Assembly (NCBI RefSeq): GCF_014207855.1 | Contig: NZ_JACHKZ010000010.1 | Location: 88,206 to 152,205, forward strand | Reading direction: 5' to 3' | DNA: 64,000 nt | Source of the DNA: Comamonas odontotermitis | Lineage (GTDB): Bacteria; Pseudomonadota; Gammaproteobacteria; Burkholderiales; Burkholderiaceae_C | Shown: positions 35,655-43,950 of the stretch, one piece after another | How the letters are laid out: every line of letters begins with the position of its first letter | How positions within the stretch are numbered: the first letter of the stretch is position 1 | The notes under the pieces: model-generated | What the model was told of the DNA's origin: nothing | What the model saw: only the letters and a program-made list of their open reading frames with translations | Databases searched by the model: none | Translations under genes and position numbers: made by a program

Positions 35655-36125
35655 ATGGATAGCGAATACACGGCTGACCGCCCACTGACCGAGGCTGAGC
35701 GCCTGGTGAATGTCCGCTACCTGGGCCATTGCCTGCATGAGAACCGCAAGGTGTGGAAGAGCATCACCATGGGGTGGGGTAGCCGCTGTCTCGACTGCGG
35801 AGAGGAAATCTTGATCGGCTATCACTCGCACTGCACCCGCCTACCGGATGACGTACTGGCCGAGGCCTGGAGCCTTGAGCATGTGAAGACTGCAGTAAGC
35901 CCAGTGAATGGCTCCCAGGTCGAGAAGGCGCTTGAAAAGGAGGGCTGGCGCGTGAAGTATTTCGGAGTCAATGGCCGGACAGCGTGTGAGATCCGGAAGG
36001 ACAGCGCAGTTTTGCGCACTCCGTTCTTTGACACACAGGCCGAGGCGATTGTTGAAGCTGGCGCTATGACGCTGGAAAACTATATTCCAAGAAGGAGCTT
36101 CTCTATGTTGACGACTGGCTTCTGA
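35655..36125 (+). CDS. Phage protein with cysteine pairs, unknown function
   Basis: A 156-aa protein. The centre has a possible zinc site (GSRCLDCGEEI with HSHC). The rest is mixed, with a C-terminal NYIPRRSFSMLTTGF. It follows the Q-like gene by 3 bases. Function unknown. Confidence 0.55.
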   Translation: MDSEYTADRPLTEAERLVNVRYLGHCLHENRKVWKSITMGWGSRCLDCGEEILIGYHSHCTRLPDDVLAEAWSLEHVKTAVSPVNGSQVEKALEKEGWRVKYFGVNGRTACEIRKDSAVLRTPFFDTQAEAIVEAGAMTLENYIPRRSFSMLTTGF

Positions 36126-36200
36126 TCTGGTACAGTCGGCCCATTGACTGAGCAACAGCAACGAGTCGCCTACCCTATGTGGAGGCGCAGTTATGCGCAA

Positions 36201-36237
36201 CGCTCAGGTAGAGCGCTCCGGAAGGGGGCGCTTTTTT
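36201..36237 (+). terminator. Early-operon terminator with tRNA-like preceding hairpin
   Basis: GCGCTCC / GGGGCGC form a 7-bp stem (one G-T) with a 5-base loop and six Ts. The bases just before it (CGCTCAGGTAGAGCG) resemble a tRNA D-arm. It may be a truncated tRNA followed by a terminator, and it lies directly before the two phage tRNAs. Confidence 0.65.
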
Positions 36238-36257
36238 GTTTCTGCCTCATCACTTTA

Positions 36258-36348
36258 GGAAGCATGCCCCGAAGGTCGGGAAACGGTCTTGAAAACCGTC
36301 GCCATCCGTGCAGAGCGGGTGAGGGTTCAATTCCTTGTGCTTCCGCCA
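36258..36348 (+). tRNA. Phage-encoded tRNA-Ser (anticodon UGA)
   Basis: A 91-base class II tRNA with CCA. Acceptor GGAAGCA / TGCTTCC, discriminator G. The anticodon arm ACGGT-CTTGAAA-ACCGT reads TGA. It decodes UCA and is different from the insertion target tRNA-Ser(GCU). It is one of two tRNAs carried by the prophage. Confidence 0.9.
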
Positions 36349-36352
36349 GTTT

Positions 36353-36427
36353 GGGCCTGTCGTTCAATGGACAGGACTTCCGGCTACGAACCGGACGATG
36401 AGGGTTCGACTCCTTCCGGGCCCACCA
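36353..36427 (+). tRNA. Phage-encoded tRNA-Arg (anticodon ACG)
   Basis: A 75-base tRNA with CCA. Acceptor GGGCCTG / CGGGCCC with one G-T pair, anticodon arm TCCGG-CTACGAA-CCGGA giving ACG, T-arm GGGTTCGACTCC. It reads CGN family codons after A34 is converted to inosine by TadA. It lies 4 bases after the tRNA-Ser. Confidence 0.92.
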
Positions 36428-36435
36428 ACACCGAG

Positions 36436-36457
36436 CCTCGCCTAGTGCGGGGTTTTT
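36436..36457 (+). terminator. Terminator after the tRNA pair
   Basis: CCTCGC / GCGGGG form a 6-bp stem (one T-G) with loop CTAGT followed by TTTTT. Confidence 0.65.
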
Positions 36458-36651
36458 CTGCCTTGTAGTTGAGAAGATGATTACGCTTTGATGTCGGCTA
36501 TTAACCAAAGATGACTTTGAAGTATGCGAGAATGCCAAGAGAATTATTTTGTTACAATTAATTCGCTTCCGTCATTTTGGCTTACTCGGGCTCAAGCTGT
36601 GCGAAATGCTCATCTGGAGTCAGAGTAGCTCAATCCAACATCGAGGTTTAT

Positions 36652-37413
36652 ATGCTGCGCCAAACCATTCTTTCATTTCTAGTGACATTGGGTGTGGGGT
36701 TTGCAAACTCGTCTACCGCTGCGCCGCTGACGGGAACGTCTGCTTGGTCGGGTGACTTTGCTGAATCTGCAATTTCAACCGATCTGAAATATGCGGATGG
36801 CACGCCATACAGCGATCTACCGGTGTTCATGATCTGCATAGATGTGACCAAGACGTACCCGGTGGGAAGTGTGAGTTACCAATCCGAAGCTGGCGGCAGC
36901 GCTTTGAAGGGTGGATCTGGAGAGGCGGGAGTTGCAGCCGTTAATTGGCTATTTGATCAGTATTACGCGACCTATTTCAAGGGCGGATCAGATGCTCAAA
37001 AATGGGCATTCCAGTACGCTATTTGGGAGCTTGGAAACGACTATAACGGCGCCATCAGCAGCATCAGTGCCACTAGCGGCTTGTCACGTCCGTTTGAAGA
37101 TGGATACAAGAGCACTGATCCAGAATTCATTGCTGCATATCAGGCGATGTATCAGGCAATGACATCAACATTGCCAACACTGGGTGGGGCATATCGTTCG
37201 AAGACATACACGATCGATCTGTTTGGTAGTACTGACCCTACGTACCAGAGCATGGTTGCATTGGTTGAAAAGCCCCCAGTGCCTCCTGCTGCCGCAGCGC
37301 CCACCCCAGTGCCTGGCTTAAGTTCAGTTGGTTTGTTTGTTCTTACTGGTTTCTTGTCGATGGTTGCTGTCGGTGGAATTTCTCGCAACCGGACATCAAA
37401 GAAGAAGGTCTGA
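36652..37413 (+). CDS. Exported protein with PEP/IPTL-CTERM-like sorting tail, prophage cargo
   Basis: A 253-aa protein. An N-terminal signal peptide (RQTILSFLVTLGVGFANSST, cleavage near TAA) leads to a domain with paired cysteines and aromatic repeats (SGEAGVAAVNWLFDQYYATY; WAFQYAIWELGNDYNG). The C terminus has PVPGLSSVGLFVLTGF followed by a helix and RNRTSKKK, the tripartite form of exosortase-type sorting signals. It probably reaches the cell surface. The start ATG follows GAGG. It stands alone between the tRNAs and an FHA-domain gene and is no structural gene; it is likely a lysogenic conversion gene. Confidence 0.75.
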   Translation: MLRQTILSFLVTLGVGFANSSTAAPLTGTSAWSGDFAESAISTDLKYADGTPYSDLPVFMICIDVTKTYPVGSVSYQSEAGGSALKGGSGEAGVAAVNWLFDQYYATYFKGGSDAQKWAFQYAIWELGNDYNGAISSISATSGLSRPFEDGYKSTDPEFIAAYQAMYQAMTSTLPTLGGAYRSKTYTIDLFGSTDPTYQSMVALVEKPPVPPAAAAPTPVPGLSSVGLFVLTGFLSMVAVGGISRNRTSKKKV

Positions 37414-37447
37414 AATCAACTAGCCTGCGTTCTCGGTTACAGATCAA

Positions 37448-37469
37448 CGCCGCCTATGGGCGGCTTTTT
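37448..37469 (+). terminator. Terminator after the CTERM-like gene
   Basis: GCCGCC / GGCGGC around TATG with TTTTT after. It ends the 36652-37413 gene. Between it and 37684 no gene is seen. Confidence 0.75.
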
Positions 37470-37684
37470 CATGTCCAGCTGCAGCAAGCGCTGCCCACTC
37501 CAGAGTGGTTTGATGGAGTGGCATATCTCCGCCCCAAGCTCATGGGGTGCTTGCTGAGCTAACCACGGTAACTTTACTTTTGTCAATTGTTGAATTTTGA
37601 TGTAGCTCAAAGACTGGATAATCCGCATCCGCTCAACTACCTCTTAGCAATAGAGAGTTTGCCTTCCAAAACTTGGAGGTGAGA

Positions 37685-38011
37685 ATGCAGCCAGAAATTG
37701 TTGTTAAATCGCCCTCAGAATCAACACCCTGCACCATAGTTTTGGAGAAGGGGACTACCCTCATTGGCAGGGCAAAGGAATGCGGAATCTGCTTGGATGA
37801 TCTCAGCATCAGCCGTGATCATGGCGCATTCGTTTACCACCTGGGTGTCTTGGTGATTGAGGACCACGGCAGTACGAACGGCACATTTGTCAATGGAATT
37901 CGGGTCAAGCGTCAGGTGCTGTACTCAGGCGACGCGGTGAGGGTTGGTGAGTTCGATATTGCAATTAAGATCGGATCGGACTTTGGTGAAGAGCTTCTGC
38001 GCGCTGCCTAA
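37685..38011 (+). CDS. FHA-domain protein, prophage cargo
   Basis: A 108-aa protein that is almost wholly one forkhead-associated domain. Key residues are visible: GRAKEC, SISRDH and HGSTNGTFVNG, with the phosphothreonine-binding Arg, Ser, His and Asn. Start at ATG 37685 with the strong site GGAGGTGAG. FHA domains bind phospho-Thr; no kinase or phosphatase is visible in the prophage, so a host Ser/Thr kinase pathway is the probable partner. Alone in its transcription unit. Confidence 0.88.
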   Translation: MQPEIVVKSPSESTPCTIVLEKGTTLIGRAKECGICLDDLSISRDHGAFVYHLGVLVIEDHGSTNGTFVNGIRVKRQVLYSGDAVRVGEFDIAIKIGSDFGEELLRAA

Positions 38012-38031
38012 TTCTGTACAGCATTACCAGA

Positions 38032-38139
38032 CTAGTGGCTCCCTCTGAAGTAGACAGCAAGCGCAAGAATTACACAGACTGCCGACAGCCCGATAGCAAG
38101 GCCAAGTGTGCTCAATCCCATTTGCAAGCGTCTTTTCAT
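38032..38139 (-). CDS. 35-aa single-pass membrane protein (minus strand)
   Basis: ATG at 38139 with AAGGGTG ribosome site, TAG at 38032-38034. The product MKRRLQMGLSTLGLAIGLSA continues into a single hydrophobic helix and ends FRGSH, with a positive N-terminal side. It converges with the FHA gene. Short size keeps confidence moderate. Confidence 0.5.
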   Translation of the reverse strand: MKRRLQMGLSTLGLAIGLSAVCVILALAVYFRGSH

Positions 38140-38244
38140 ATTCACCCTTCATGCACATGTAACTATCATCTATCAAGTGTCATGTTTTCATAGGTGAAAA
38201 CGACTGCTCGAATAGTAGATATCGCAACTATGCATTTCCCATAA

Positions 38245-38268
38245 GGCCAGCCAAGTGCTGGCTTTTTC
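38245..38268 (+). terminator. Hairpin terminator before 38283 gene
   Basis: GCCAGC / GCTGGC with a 5-base loop followed by TTTTT. It precedes the late region small genes. Confidence 0.6.
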
Positions 38269-38282
38269 TTTTGGAGCGCGTC

Positions 38283-38450
38283 ATGAACACTGTCAACGTG
38301 CGGCTATCAACGCAATTCGCCTGGTGGATGCTCCCATCTGTGTACCTGGTAGGCATCGTCTGCTGGCTGGCTGGTCAGCCTCCGAATCAGGGAGCTATCG
38401 ACTGGCTGGTGAGCAAGGCGCTCAAGGTTGACGTGCAGGAGGTCCGATGA
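38283..38450 (+). CDS. 55-aa phage protein with one membrane helix
   Basis: ATG at 38283, TGA at 38448-38450. MNTVNVRLSTQFAWWMLPSV followed by YLVGIVCWLAGQPP gives one membrane helix, then an amphipathic tail. Its stop overlaps the next ATG (ATGA). Function unknown. Confidence 0.6.
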   Translation: MNTVNVRLSTQFAWWMLPSVYLVGIVCWLAGQPPNQGAIDWLVSKALKVDVQEVR

Positions 38451-38689
38451 AATTCACCCCACGCAATGTTGACCGCGCAACGGTATTTGATGTTGACACC
38501 AAGAAGCAGCTCAAGCAGGTTCTCATGGTGAACACAGAGACCAGATCGGTAGTGGTGGCCAAGCAGCCGCTGCGACTGAATCACAAGGGCTCGGTCGAAC
38601 GAGAGACCATCCACTTCGATGCAATCCACCCGATCTATGGCGGAGGCATCAAGCCTTGCTTGTTCCACTGCTACGGGAGGCTGCCATGA
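38447..38689 (+). CDS. Small phage protein of unknown function
   Basis: An 80-aa protein (KFTPRNVDRATVFDVDTKKQ; VNTETRSVVVAKQPLRLNHK). Start and stop both have ATGA overlaps with neighbours, which supports it as part of a coupled late-early operon. No family recognised. Confidence 0.6.
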   Translation: MKFTPRNVDRATVFDVDTKKQLKQVLMVNTETRSVVVAKQPLRLNHKGSVERETIHFDAIHPIYGGGIKPCLFHCYGRLP

Positions 38690-38931
38690 ACATGCGCACC
38701 AAGAAGCGCCGCATCTACCGGCAGATGGGCTACCAGATAGCCGGACGCCCGATCACCAACACACGCAATGCCTGCAACGCACTTGTCTCTCGCTTCAAAC
38801 AAGCTGCGCACAAAGCATGTGAGGCATGGGCTGGCCTGAGTCGAGCACTGACCCAGGCAGCAACAAGGATTACCAATGGTCTGGAGCAAGACAAGCAGAC
38901 ACGCGCGGGGATACGGCGCGGAGTGGGATAG
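38686..38931 (+). CDS. Small basic phage protein of unknown function
   Basis: An 81-aa basic protein (MRTKKRRIYRQMGYQIAGRP; CNALVSRFKQAAHKACEAWA). ATGA overlap at the start; the end overlaps the HNH gene by 56 bases. Function unknown. Confidence 0.55.
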   Translation: MNMRTKKRRIYRQMGYQIAGRPITNTRNACNALVSRFKQAAHKACEAWAGLSRALTQAATRITNGLEQDKQTRAGIRRGVG

Positions 38932-39199
38932 GTTGCGCCTGCAGATCCTGGAGCGTGACGGCCACCTCTGCCAGTGCCCTGACTGCAGGAGAGCAGGGGG
39001 CCAGCCACTGCCAGCCCATGAGGTGGATCACATCAAGCCAAAGGCCTGGTTCAAGTCGGGCAAGGCGCAAGGCAACCCGGATGATCCAAGCAACCTGCGG
39101 TCAGTGAACCGAGACTGCCACAAAAAGCTGACGACCCTGCAGAAGGGATACAGGCCCGCTGTGCGCGTCGGAGTGGACGGCTACCCGATAGAGGAGTGA
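38876..39199 (+). CDS. HNH endonuclease
   Basis: A 107-aa HNH nuclease: SRHARGYGAEWDRLRLQIL, zinc cysteines in CQCPDC, HEVDHIKPK (catalytic His) and NLRSVNRDCHKK. HNH proteins beside terminase are common in cos-packaging HK97-type phages and stimulate DNA cleavage at cos. Its position 440 bases before the small terminase fits that role. Confidence 0.93.
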   Translation: MVWSKTSRHARGYGAEWDRLRLQILERDGHLCQCPDCRRAGGQPLPAHEVDHIKPKAWFKSGKAQGNPDDPSNLRSVNRDCHKKLTTLQKGYRPAVRVGVDGYPIEE

Positions 39200-39201
39200 G
39201 C

Positions 39202-39462
39202 ATGGCATTCGCTGAGCTGAAGCGTAACGTGAGCGCAAGACTGCGCCGCTGTGTAGATCATGGCTTGCCCGAGTGGGTGACACGACACGCAGAGGAGCGG
39301 ATAGCGTGCGCGACCTTCCACCGGGATAGGTCCCAGGCTGCAGGCATACCGACCGAGGCAACGCGGCAAGACTTTGATAAGGGTCTCAAGGTGCTGGGTG
39401 AGGTGGACGACCTGCTACGAGCATTCGATCGGCATGTGAGGCGCGAACTGCCCGGGGCTTGA
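39202..39462 (+). CDS. Small phage protein of unknown function
   Basis: An 86-aa helical protein (LKRNVSARLRRCVDHGLPEW; GLKVLGEVDDLLRAFDRHVR). GAGGAG precedes the ATG at 39202. It is between the HNH and terminase genes, followed by about 180 bases without a gene (39463-39640) where a cos site may lie. Confidence 0.6.
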   Translation: MAFAELKRNVSARLRRCVDHGLPEWVTRHAEERIACATFHRDRSQAAGIPTEATRQDFDKGLKVLGEVDDLLRAFDRHVRRELPGA

Positions 39463-39640
39463 CGACTGAGAGCGATTCGCAATCAGGCAGAGCCGAGGCG
39501 GGTCAAACGAGATTGATTCTCATCGATCACGACGGGAGGGGCGTGGAAAAAGTCTAGGCCGCTTCCAGCTAGTACCGACACGGGACCACTTTTTTTGCAC
39601 AGTCAAGATAGAAATTTCAATTTTGGAGGGGAGGTGCTTC
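39463..39640. other. Gene-free interval before terminase, candidate cos region
   Basis: About 180 bases with no convincing gene, between the small helical protein and terS. It has a strong ribosome site (GGAGGGGAGG) for terS near the end. In HK97-like phages cos lies near HNH and terminase genes, so this is a candidate place for cos, but the cohesive sequence cannot be identified here. Confidence 0.3.
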
Positions 39641-40063
39641 ATGCCTGGACCCGCAAAGAAGCCTGCCCGTCTCAAAGCGATCGCAGGCACGGAGCGCAAA
39701 GACCGCGCACCTGAAAACGTCCTGGACCTGCCGATCATCTCCGATGTTCCGGAGGCTCCCGACTGGCTGCCCAACGCACATGCGTTTAAGGAGTGGGACC
39801 GGCTGGCGCCGATCCTGGTGGCAAACAAACTGCTGACGGAGGCGGGCCTACAGGCGCTCGGCCATCTGTGTGCGCTGCATGGCAAGACCGTGCAGCTCTA
39901 CGCAGCCGGCGAGGCGCCCAATGCCTCGATGGTTGGCCAGCTCCGCAACCTGATAAACGACTTCGGCCTGACGCCGGTAGCCCAGGGCAAGGTAAAGCCA
40001 ATGGGGGAAGGGCCGACAACAAATGCCTTCGCAAAAAACGGAAAGCGAGCAAACGCACGATAA
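39641..40063 (+). CDS. terS: Terminase small subunit (P27 family)
   Basis: A 140-aa protein. MPGPAKKPARLKAIAGTERKD and the later WDRLAPILVANKLLTEAGLQ with LINDFGLTPVAQGKVK match phage terminase small subunits of the P27 type. It recognises the packaging site. The end overlaps the large subunit by 41 bases. Confidence 0.88.
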   Translation: MPGPAKKPARLKAIAGTERKDRAPENVLDLPIISDVPEAPDWLPNAHAFKEWDRLAPILVANKLLTEAGLQALGHLCALHGKTVQLYAAGEAPNASMVGQLRNLINDFGLTPVAQGKVKPMGEGPTTNAFAKNGKRANAR

Positions 40064-41774
40064 AGACTATGTGGCGATTGCCAAGGCCTACGCAAAGAAG
40101 GCCCTGGACCCCAAGAACCGCAAGCGCTTCGGCATCTGGATTCGTCTGGCTGCCAAGCGCTTTCTTGATGACCTGGAGCGCGCCAAGACGAAGGGAGCCC
40201 CGTTCTACTTCGATGTTTGGCATGCCAACGATGTATGCGACTTCGCAGAAAAGCTGCCTCACGTAGAGGGGGTTTGGGAGACGCCGACCATCGTCTTGCA
40301 CGAATCGCATGTTTTCTTCCTGGTGCAGCTCTTCGGGTTCCGCAAACCGGACGGTACGCGCAGATTCTCAAAGGCCTTGTTTGCGGTCGCACGCAAGAAT
40401 GCGAAATCTACGCTGGCGGCAATCGTCGGGCTGTACTGCCAGAACTGCGAAGGCGAGAACGGACCCCAGATCATCACCGGCGCTACCACTGGCCAGCAGG
40501 CGCGGATTGTGTTCAACGTGGCCAAGCGGATGGTGGAGAAGACCTCCGACCTGCGCGAGGCGTTCGGCCTGGTGCCATTCGCCAATGCGATTGCCAGCAT
40601 CAACAACGGCGGCACATACAAGCCGATCAATGCCAAGGCAAGCACGCAGGATGGCCTGAACCCTTCTTGCGTGATCCTCGATGAGATACACGCGCACAAG
40701 GACCATGACTTGCTCAACGTCCTGGTGTCGGCTGCTGGCGCCCGGGCAAACGTCCTTTTCCTGTTCCTCACGACCGAGGGCTATAGCAGCCCTGGCCCAT
40801 GGGCAGAAGAGCGCGAATTTGCCAAGAAGGTGCTGCGCGGCATCGTGCTTGCAGATCACTTCCTGGCGATCTACTACGCGGTGGACGAGAAGGACGAAGA
40901 CCTCGGGACGGTTGCAGATGATGATTTTGATGAGTCGGCATGGCCCAAGGCCAACCCGCTCATGGATGTGAACCCGATTCTCAAGGATGAGATTCGCAAG
41001 GCTGCCATCGAGGCGCGGGAGAAGCCCGGCACGCACGGCGAATTCAAGATCAAGCGCTTGAACCGGCCTTCATCGGTGGCGGGCGGCTGGGTGAACCTCA
41101 CCAAATGGCGCGAGTGCAAGGGCCTGGTTGATCTGGAGCTGCTGCGCTCGGTGCCTTGCTGGGGCGGTCTTGACCTGTCGAGCACCAACGACTTGACCTC
41201 ATTTCGCCTGGTGTGGCGTCTGGAGGATTGGCTTTATACCTATGGCTGGCGCTGGGTGCCGCCTGCTGCAACGCGCAGGCGCGTGGCGCGTGGCCTGGTG
41301 CCCTATCAGGCCTGGGTTGAGGCTGGGCTTTTGATCGAGTGCGGGGAAGAGGTAATCGACTATGCGCCTATTGAGGCCAAGGTTCTGGAGGTGAATGAGA
41401 CCTTCAATCTGCGGCTGCTGGCCTATGACAACTGGAACGCCCCGCAGCTCACGCAGCGGCTAAAGCAAGCCGGCGTCCCAATGGAGCTATTCCGGCAAGG
41501 CCCGCAGAGCTACCACCCTGCAATGCAGGATCTAGAGCTGCACTACCTGGCTGGTCGGCTGGCTCACGGCAATGACCCGGTTTTGAACTGGAATGCCTCG
41601 AACCTGGTGGCGAGGCAGGATCAGAACTTGAACAACGCGCCCGACAAGCGCAAATCAACCGAGAAGATCGATGACATGGCAGCTCTCCTGATGGCAACGG
41701 GCGCGAGCCTGACCGCTGTGACAGAGGGTGACATGGATGGTTTTCTCAAGGGTGGAATTAAGGCAGGACGATGA
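40023..41774 (+). CDS. terL: Terminase large subunit
   Basis: A 583-aa packaging motor. The ATPase has Walker A-like VARKNAKSTLAA, Walker B CVILDEIHAHKD and coupling FLTTEG; the C-terminal nuclease shows GGLDLSSTNDLTSF and later DDMAALLMATG. It moves DNA into the prohead and cuts it. A long overlap with terS and an ATGA junction with the portal gene tie the three together. Confidence 0.95.
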   Translation: MPSQKTESEQTHDKDYVAIAKAYAKKALDPKNRKRFGIWIRLAAKRFLDDLERAKTKGAPFYFDVWHANDVCDFAEKLPHVEGVWETPTIVLHESHVFFLVQLFGFRKPDGTRRFSKALFAVARKNAKSTLAAIVGLYCQNCEGENGPQIITGATTGQQARIVFNVAKRMVEKTSDLREAFGLVPFANAIASINNGGTYKPINAKASTQDGLNPSCVILDEIHAHKDHDLLNVLVSAAGARANVLFLFLTTEGYSSPGPWAEEREFAKKVLRGIVLADHFLAIYYAVDEKDEDLGTVADDDFDESAWPKANPLMDVNPILKDEIRKAAIEAREKPGTHGEFKIKRLNRPSSVAGGWVNLTKWRECKGLVDLELLRSVPCWGGLDLSSTNDLTSFRLVWRLEDWLYTYGWRWVPPAATRRRVARGLVPYQAWVEAGLLIECGEEVIDYAPIEAKVLEVNETFNLRLLAYDNWNAPQLTQRLKQAGVPMELFRQGPQSYHPAMQDLELHYLAGRLAHGNDPVLNWNASNLVARQDQNLNNAPDKRKSTEKIDDMAALLMATGASLTAVTEGDMDGFLKGGIKAGR

Positions 41775-43036
41775 AAAATCCAATGAGAACAGCGCTCGGG
41801 CGAGTTCGAGCCACTGTGCTCGGTTGGCTTCTGCCCAGTGGCGGCGGAGGCGCCGGCACAGTGATTCATGTCAGTGGTGCGGTGCTGACCGACCAGAAGC
41901 TACTGCGCCTGTCCACGGTGTGGGCCTGTACGCGGCTGATCTCCGAGACCATTGCAACGCTCCCGCTCGGGATGAACGAGCGCACCGCCACGGGCAAGAG
42001 GGCCGCGCCTGACCACTGGTTGCACCGCATCATCCATGCGCAGCCGAACGCCGACAGCACCGCATCCGTGTTCTGGGAGGCGGTGGTTGCGGCCATGCTC
42101 TTGCGTGACGGCGCCAACGCTGAAAAGCTAATGATTGGCCCGCGCATTGTGGGGCTCAAGTTCCTGGCGCCCAATAGGCTGACCTTGACGCGCCGCAGTG
42201 ATGGCAGCAAGGAATACCGCTACACGGAAGAGAACGGCACGCAGCGGATCATCCCCAATGACCGGATCTGGCACATCCCGGGATTCTCCCTGGATGGGAA
42301 AAACGGGGTTTCGGTGATCGAGTACGGCGCCCAGGTTTTCGGCAATGCGCTGGCGGCTGATGAAGCAGCGGGTAAAACTTTTAAGACTGGCCTGCTGCAG
42401 ACGCTTTACTACAAGGTGGAAAAGTGGCTCACGCCAGAGCAGCGACAGGAATTCAAGAAGGAGTACGTTGGCTCGGTCGAGCGCGGAGAGGTGCCGGTGC
42501 TGGAGGGCGGCATCGATGTTGGTGCAGTAGGTATAAATCCGGCCGACGCCCAACTGCTGGAGTCGCGTGGCTTCAGTGTGGAAGAAATCTGCCGTTGGTT
42601 CCGCGTCCCTCCCTGGATGGTAGGACACACGGAGAAATCCACCAGTTGGGGGACGGGCATCGAGCAGCAAATGATCGGGTTCCTCACCTTCACGCTGGGC
42701 CCCTGGCTGCGCCGCATTGAGCAATCCATCGTCAAGGACCTGCTGAGCCCTGCCGAGCGGCAGCGCTACTACCCCAAGTTTGCGGTTGAAGGCCTGCTGC
42801 GGGCCGATACGGCGGGGCGCGCGGCCTTCTATGCCGCCATGGTCAACAACGGGATTCTTACCCGTGACGAGGTGCGGGAGCTGGAAGACCGGGAACCAAT
42901 GGGCGGCAATGCTGCGGTGCTCACTGTGCAGTCGGCAATGACAACGCTGGACTCCATTGGCACAGCGACAGAGCTTCAGCAGGTCCGCGCGGCAATGCGC
43001 AATCTCCTCGGTTTCGAGGATGACTCGAAAGGTTGA
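41771..43036 (+). CDS. HK97-type portal protein
   Basis: A 421-aa portal: STVWACTRLISETIATLPLG near the N terminus, the stem region RFRVPPWMVG/WFRVPPWMVGHTEKS, and GTGIEQQMIGFLTFTLGPWL. It forms the dodecameric ring through which DNA passes. Coupled to terL and the protease. Confidence 0.95.
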   Translation: MKNPMRTALGRVRATVLGWLLPSGGGGAGTVIHVSGAVLTDQKLLRLSTVWACTRLISETIATLPLGMNERTATGKRAAPDHWLHRIIHAQPNADSTASVFWEAVVAAMLLRDGANAEKLMIGPRIVGLKFLAPNRLTLTRRSDGSKEYRYTEENGTQRIIPNDRIWHIPGFSLDGKNGVSVIEYGAQVFGNALAADEAAGKTFKTGLLQTLYYKVEKWLTPEQRQEFKKEYVGSVERGEVPVLEGGIDVGAVGINPADAQLLESRGFSVEEICRWFRVPPWMVGHTEKSTSWGTGIEQQMIGFLTFTLGPWLRRIEQSIVKDLLSPAERQRYYPKFAVEGLLRADTAGRAAFYAAMVNNGILTRDEVRELEDREPMGGNAAVLTVQSAMTTLDSIGTATELQQVRAAMRNLLGFEDDSKG

Positions 43037-43887
43037 TGATGAACAAAAAGAACTTGCCTGCACTGCGGGCGGATAACCTGAACGCCAAAGCGCGCTTCGA
43101 GGTGCCAGAGTCGGTCATGGCGCGGTGGAACCGCGGCATACAGGCCAAGAACGCGAATGGTGAGGCCTCCATCAGCATCTTCGATGTGATCGGGGAGGAC
43201 TGGGACGGCTCGGGCTTCACCGATGCCAAGTGCGCAGGCATCCTGCGCAGCCTGGGCGGCGCCGATGTGACGGTGTACATCAACAGCCCAGGCGGCAGCC
43301 TGTTTCATGGCATCGCCATTTACAACATGCTGCGCGAGTACGAAGGGCGGGTAACTGTCCGCGTGCTGGGCATGGCGGCTTCTGCTGCCTCCGTCGCGGC
43401 CATGGCCGGGGATGAGGTGCAGATTGCCAAATCCGCCTTCTTCATGATTCACAACTGCTGGTGCCTGGCCGTTGGCAATGCCAATGACCTGCGCAACATT
43501 GCCGCGCAGAACGATGAGTTCGATGAGGTCATGGCCCAGATGTACGTTGCGCGCACGGGCCTGGACCTCAAGCAGGTGCAAACCATGATGGATGCAGAAA
43601 CCTGGATCAATGGCACATCGGCCGTGGATCAGGGCTTTGCGGACAACTTCACGCCAGCGGACCAGATCGAGGAAGGGAAGGGGGCCAAGGCCTCTGCCAT
43701 CCATCGCCTGGATTCGACCCTGGCAAAAGCAGGCATGTCGCGCACCGAGCGCCGCAGCCTCATTCAAGAGATCAAGGGCACGCCTGGCGCTGTCCAAGAT
43801 GGCACGCCGAGCGCTGCCTTTTCGGCGGCAGATGCCGCGCACCTCCTGTCGCTTACCGCGAACTTCGGGGCGGCGGCGCGAGCCTAA
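43036..43887 (+). CDS. ClpP-like prohead protease (S14)
   Basis: A 283-aa protein of the ClpP-like phage protease group. VYINSPGGSLFHGIAIYNML, the nucleophile block VLGMAASAASVAAMAGD and catalytic His in FFMIHNCW are seen. Start ATG 43036 (a second ATG at 43039) overlaps the portal stop. The capsid has a long N-terminal delta-like region that it probably removes. The last 70 residues are a helical tail. Confidence 0.92.
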   Translation: MMNKKNLPALRADNLNAKARFEVPESVMARWNRGIQAKNANGEASISIFDVIGEDWDGSGFTDAKCAGILRSLGGADVTVYINSPGGSLFHGIAIYNMLREYEGRVTVRVLGMAASAASVAAMAGDEVQIAKSAFFMIHNCWCLAVGNANDLRNIAAQNDEFDEVMAQMYVARTGLDLKQVQTMMDAETWINGTSAVDQGFADNFTPADQIEEGKGAKASAIHRLDSTLAKAGMSRTERRSLIQEIKGTPGAVQDGTPSAAFSAADAAHLLSLTANFGAAARA

Positions 43888-43950
43888 GCCATCACATGCA
43901 AACCAACGGCCGCCTCAAGGGCGGCTTTTCTATTTGTAAAGGGACAAAAA

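Noticed and set aside
36436..36457. Possible CRISPR or repeat array around the tRNA region
   Set aside because: The repeated appearance comes from tRNA T-arms and terminators; no regularly spaced repeats exist anywhere in the window.
38016..38030. TGTACAGCATTAC as a third repressor operator
   Set aside because: Only one half of the palindrome is kept, and no promoter is visible around it.
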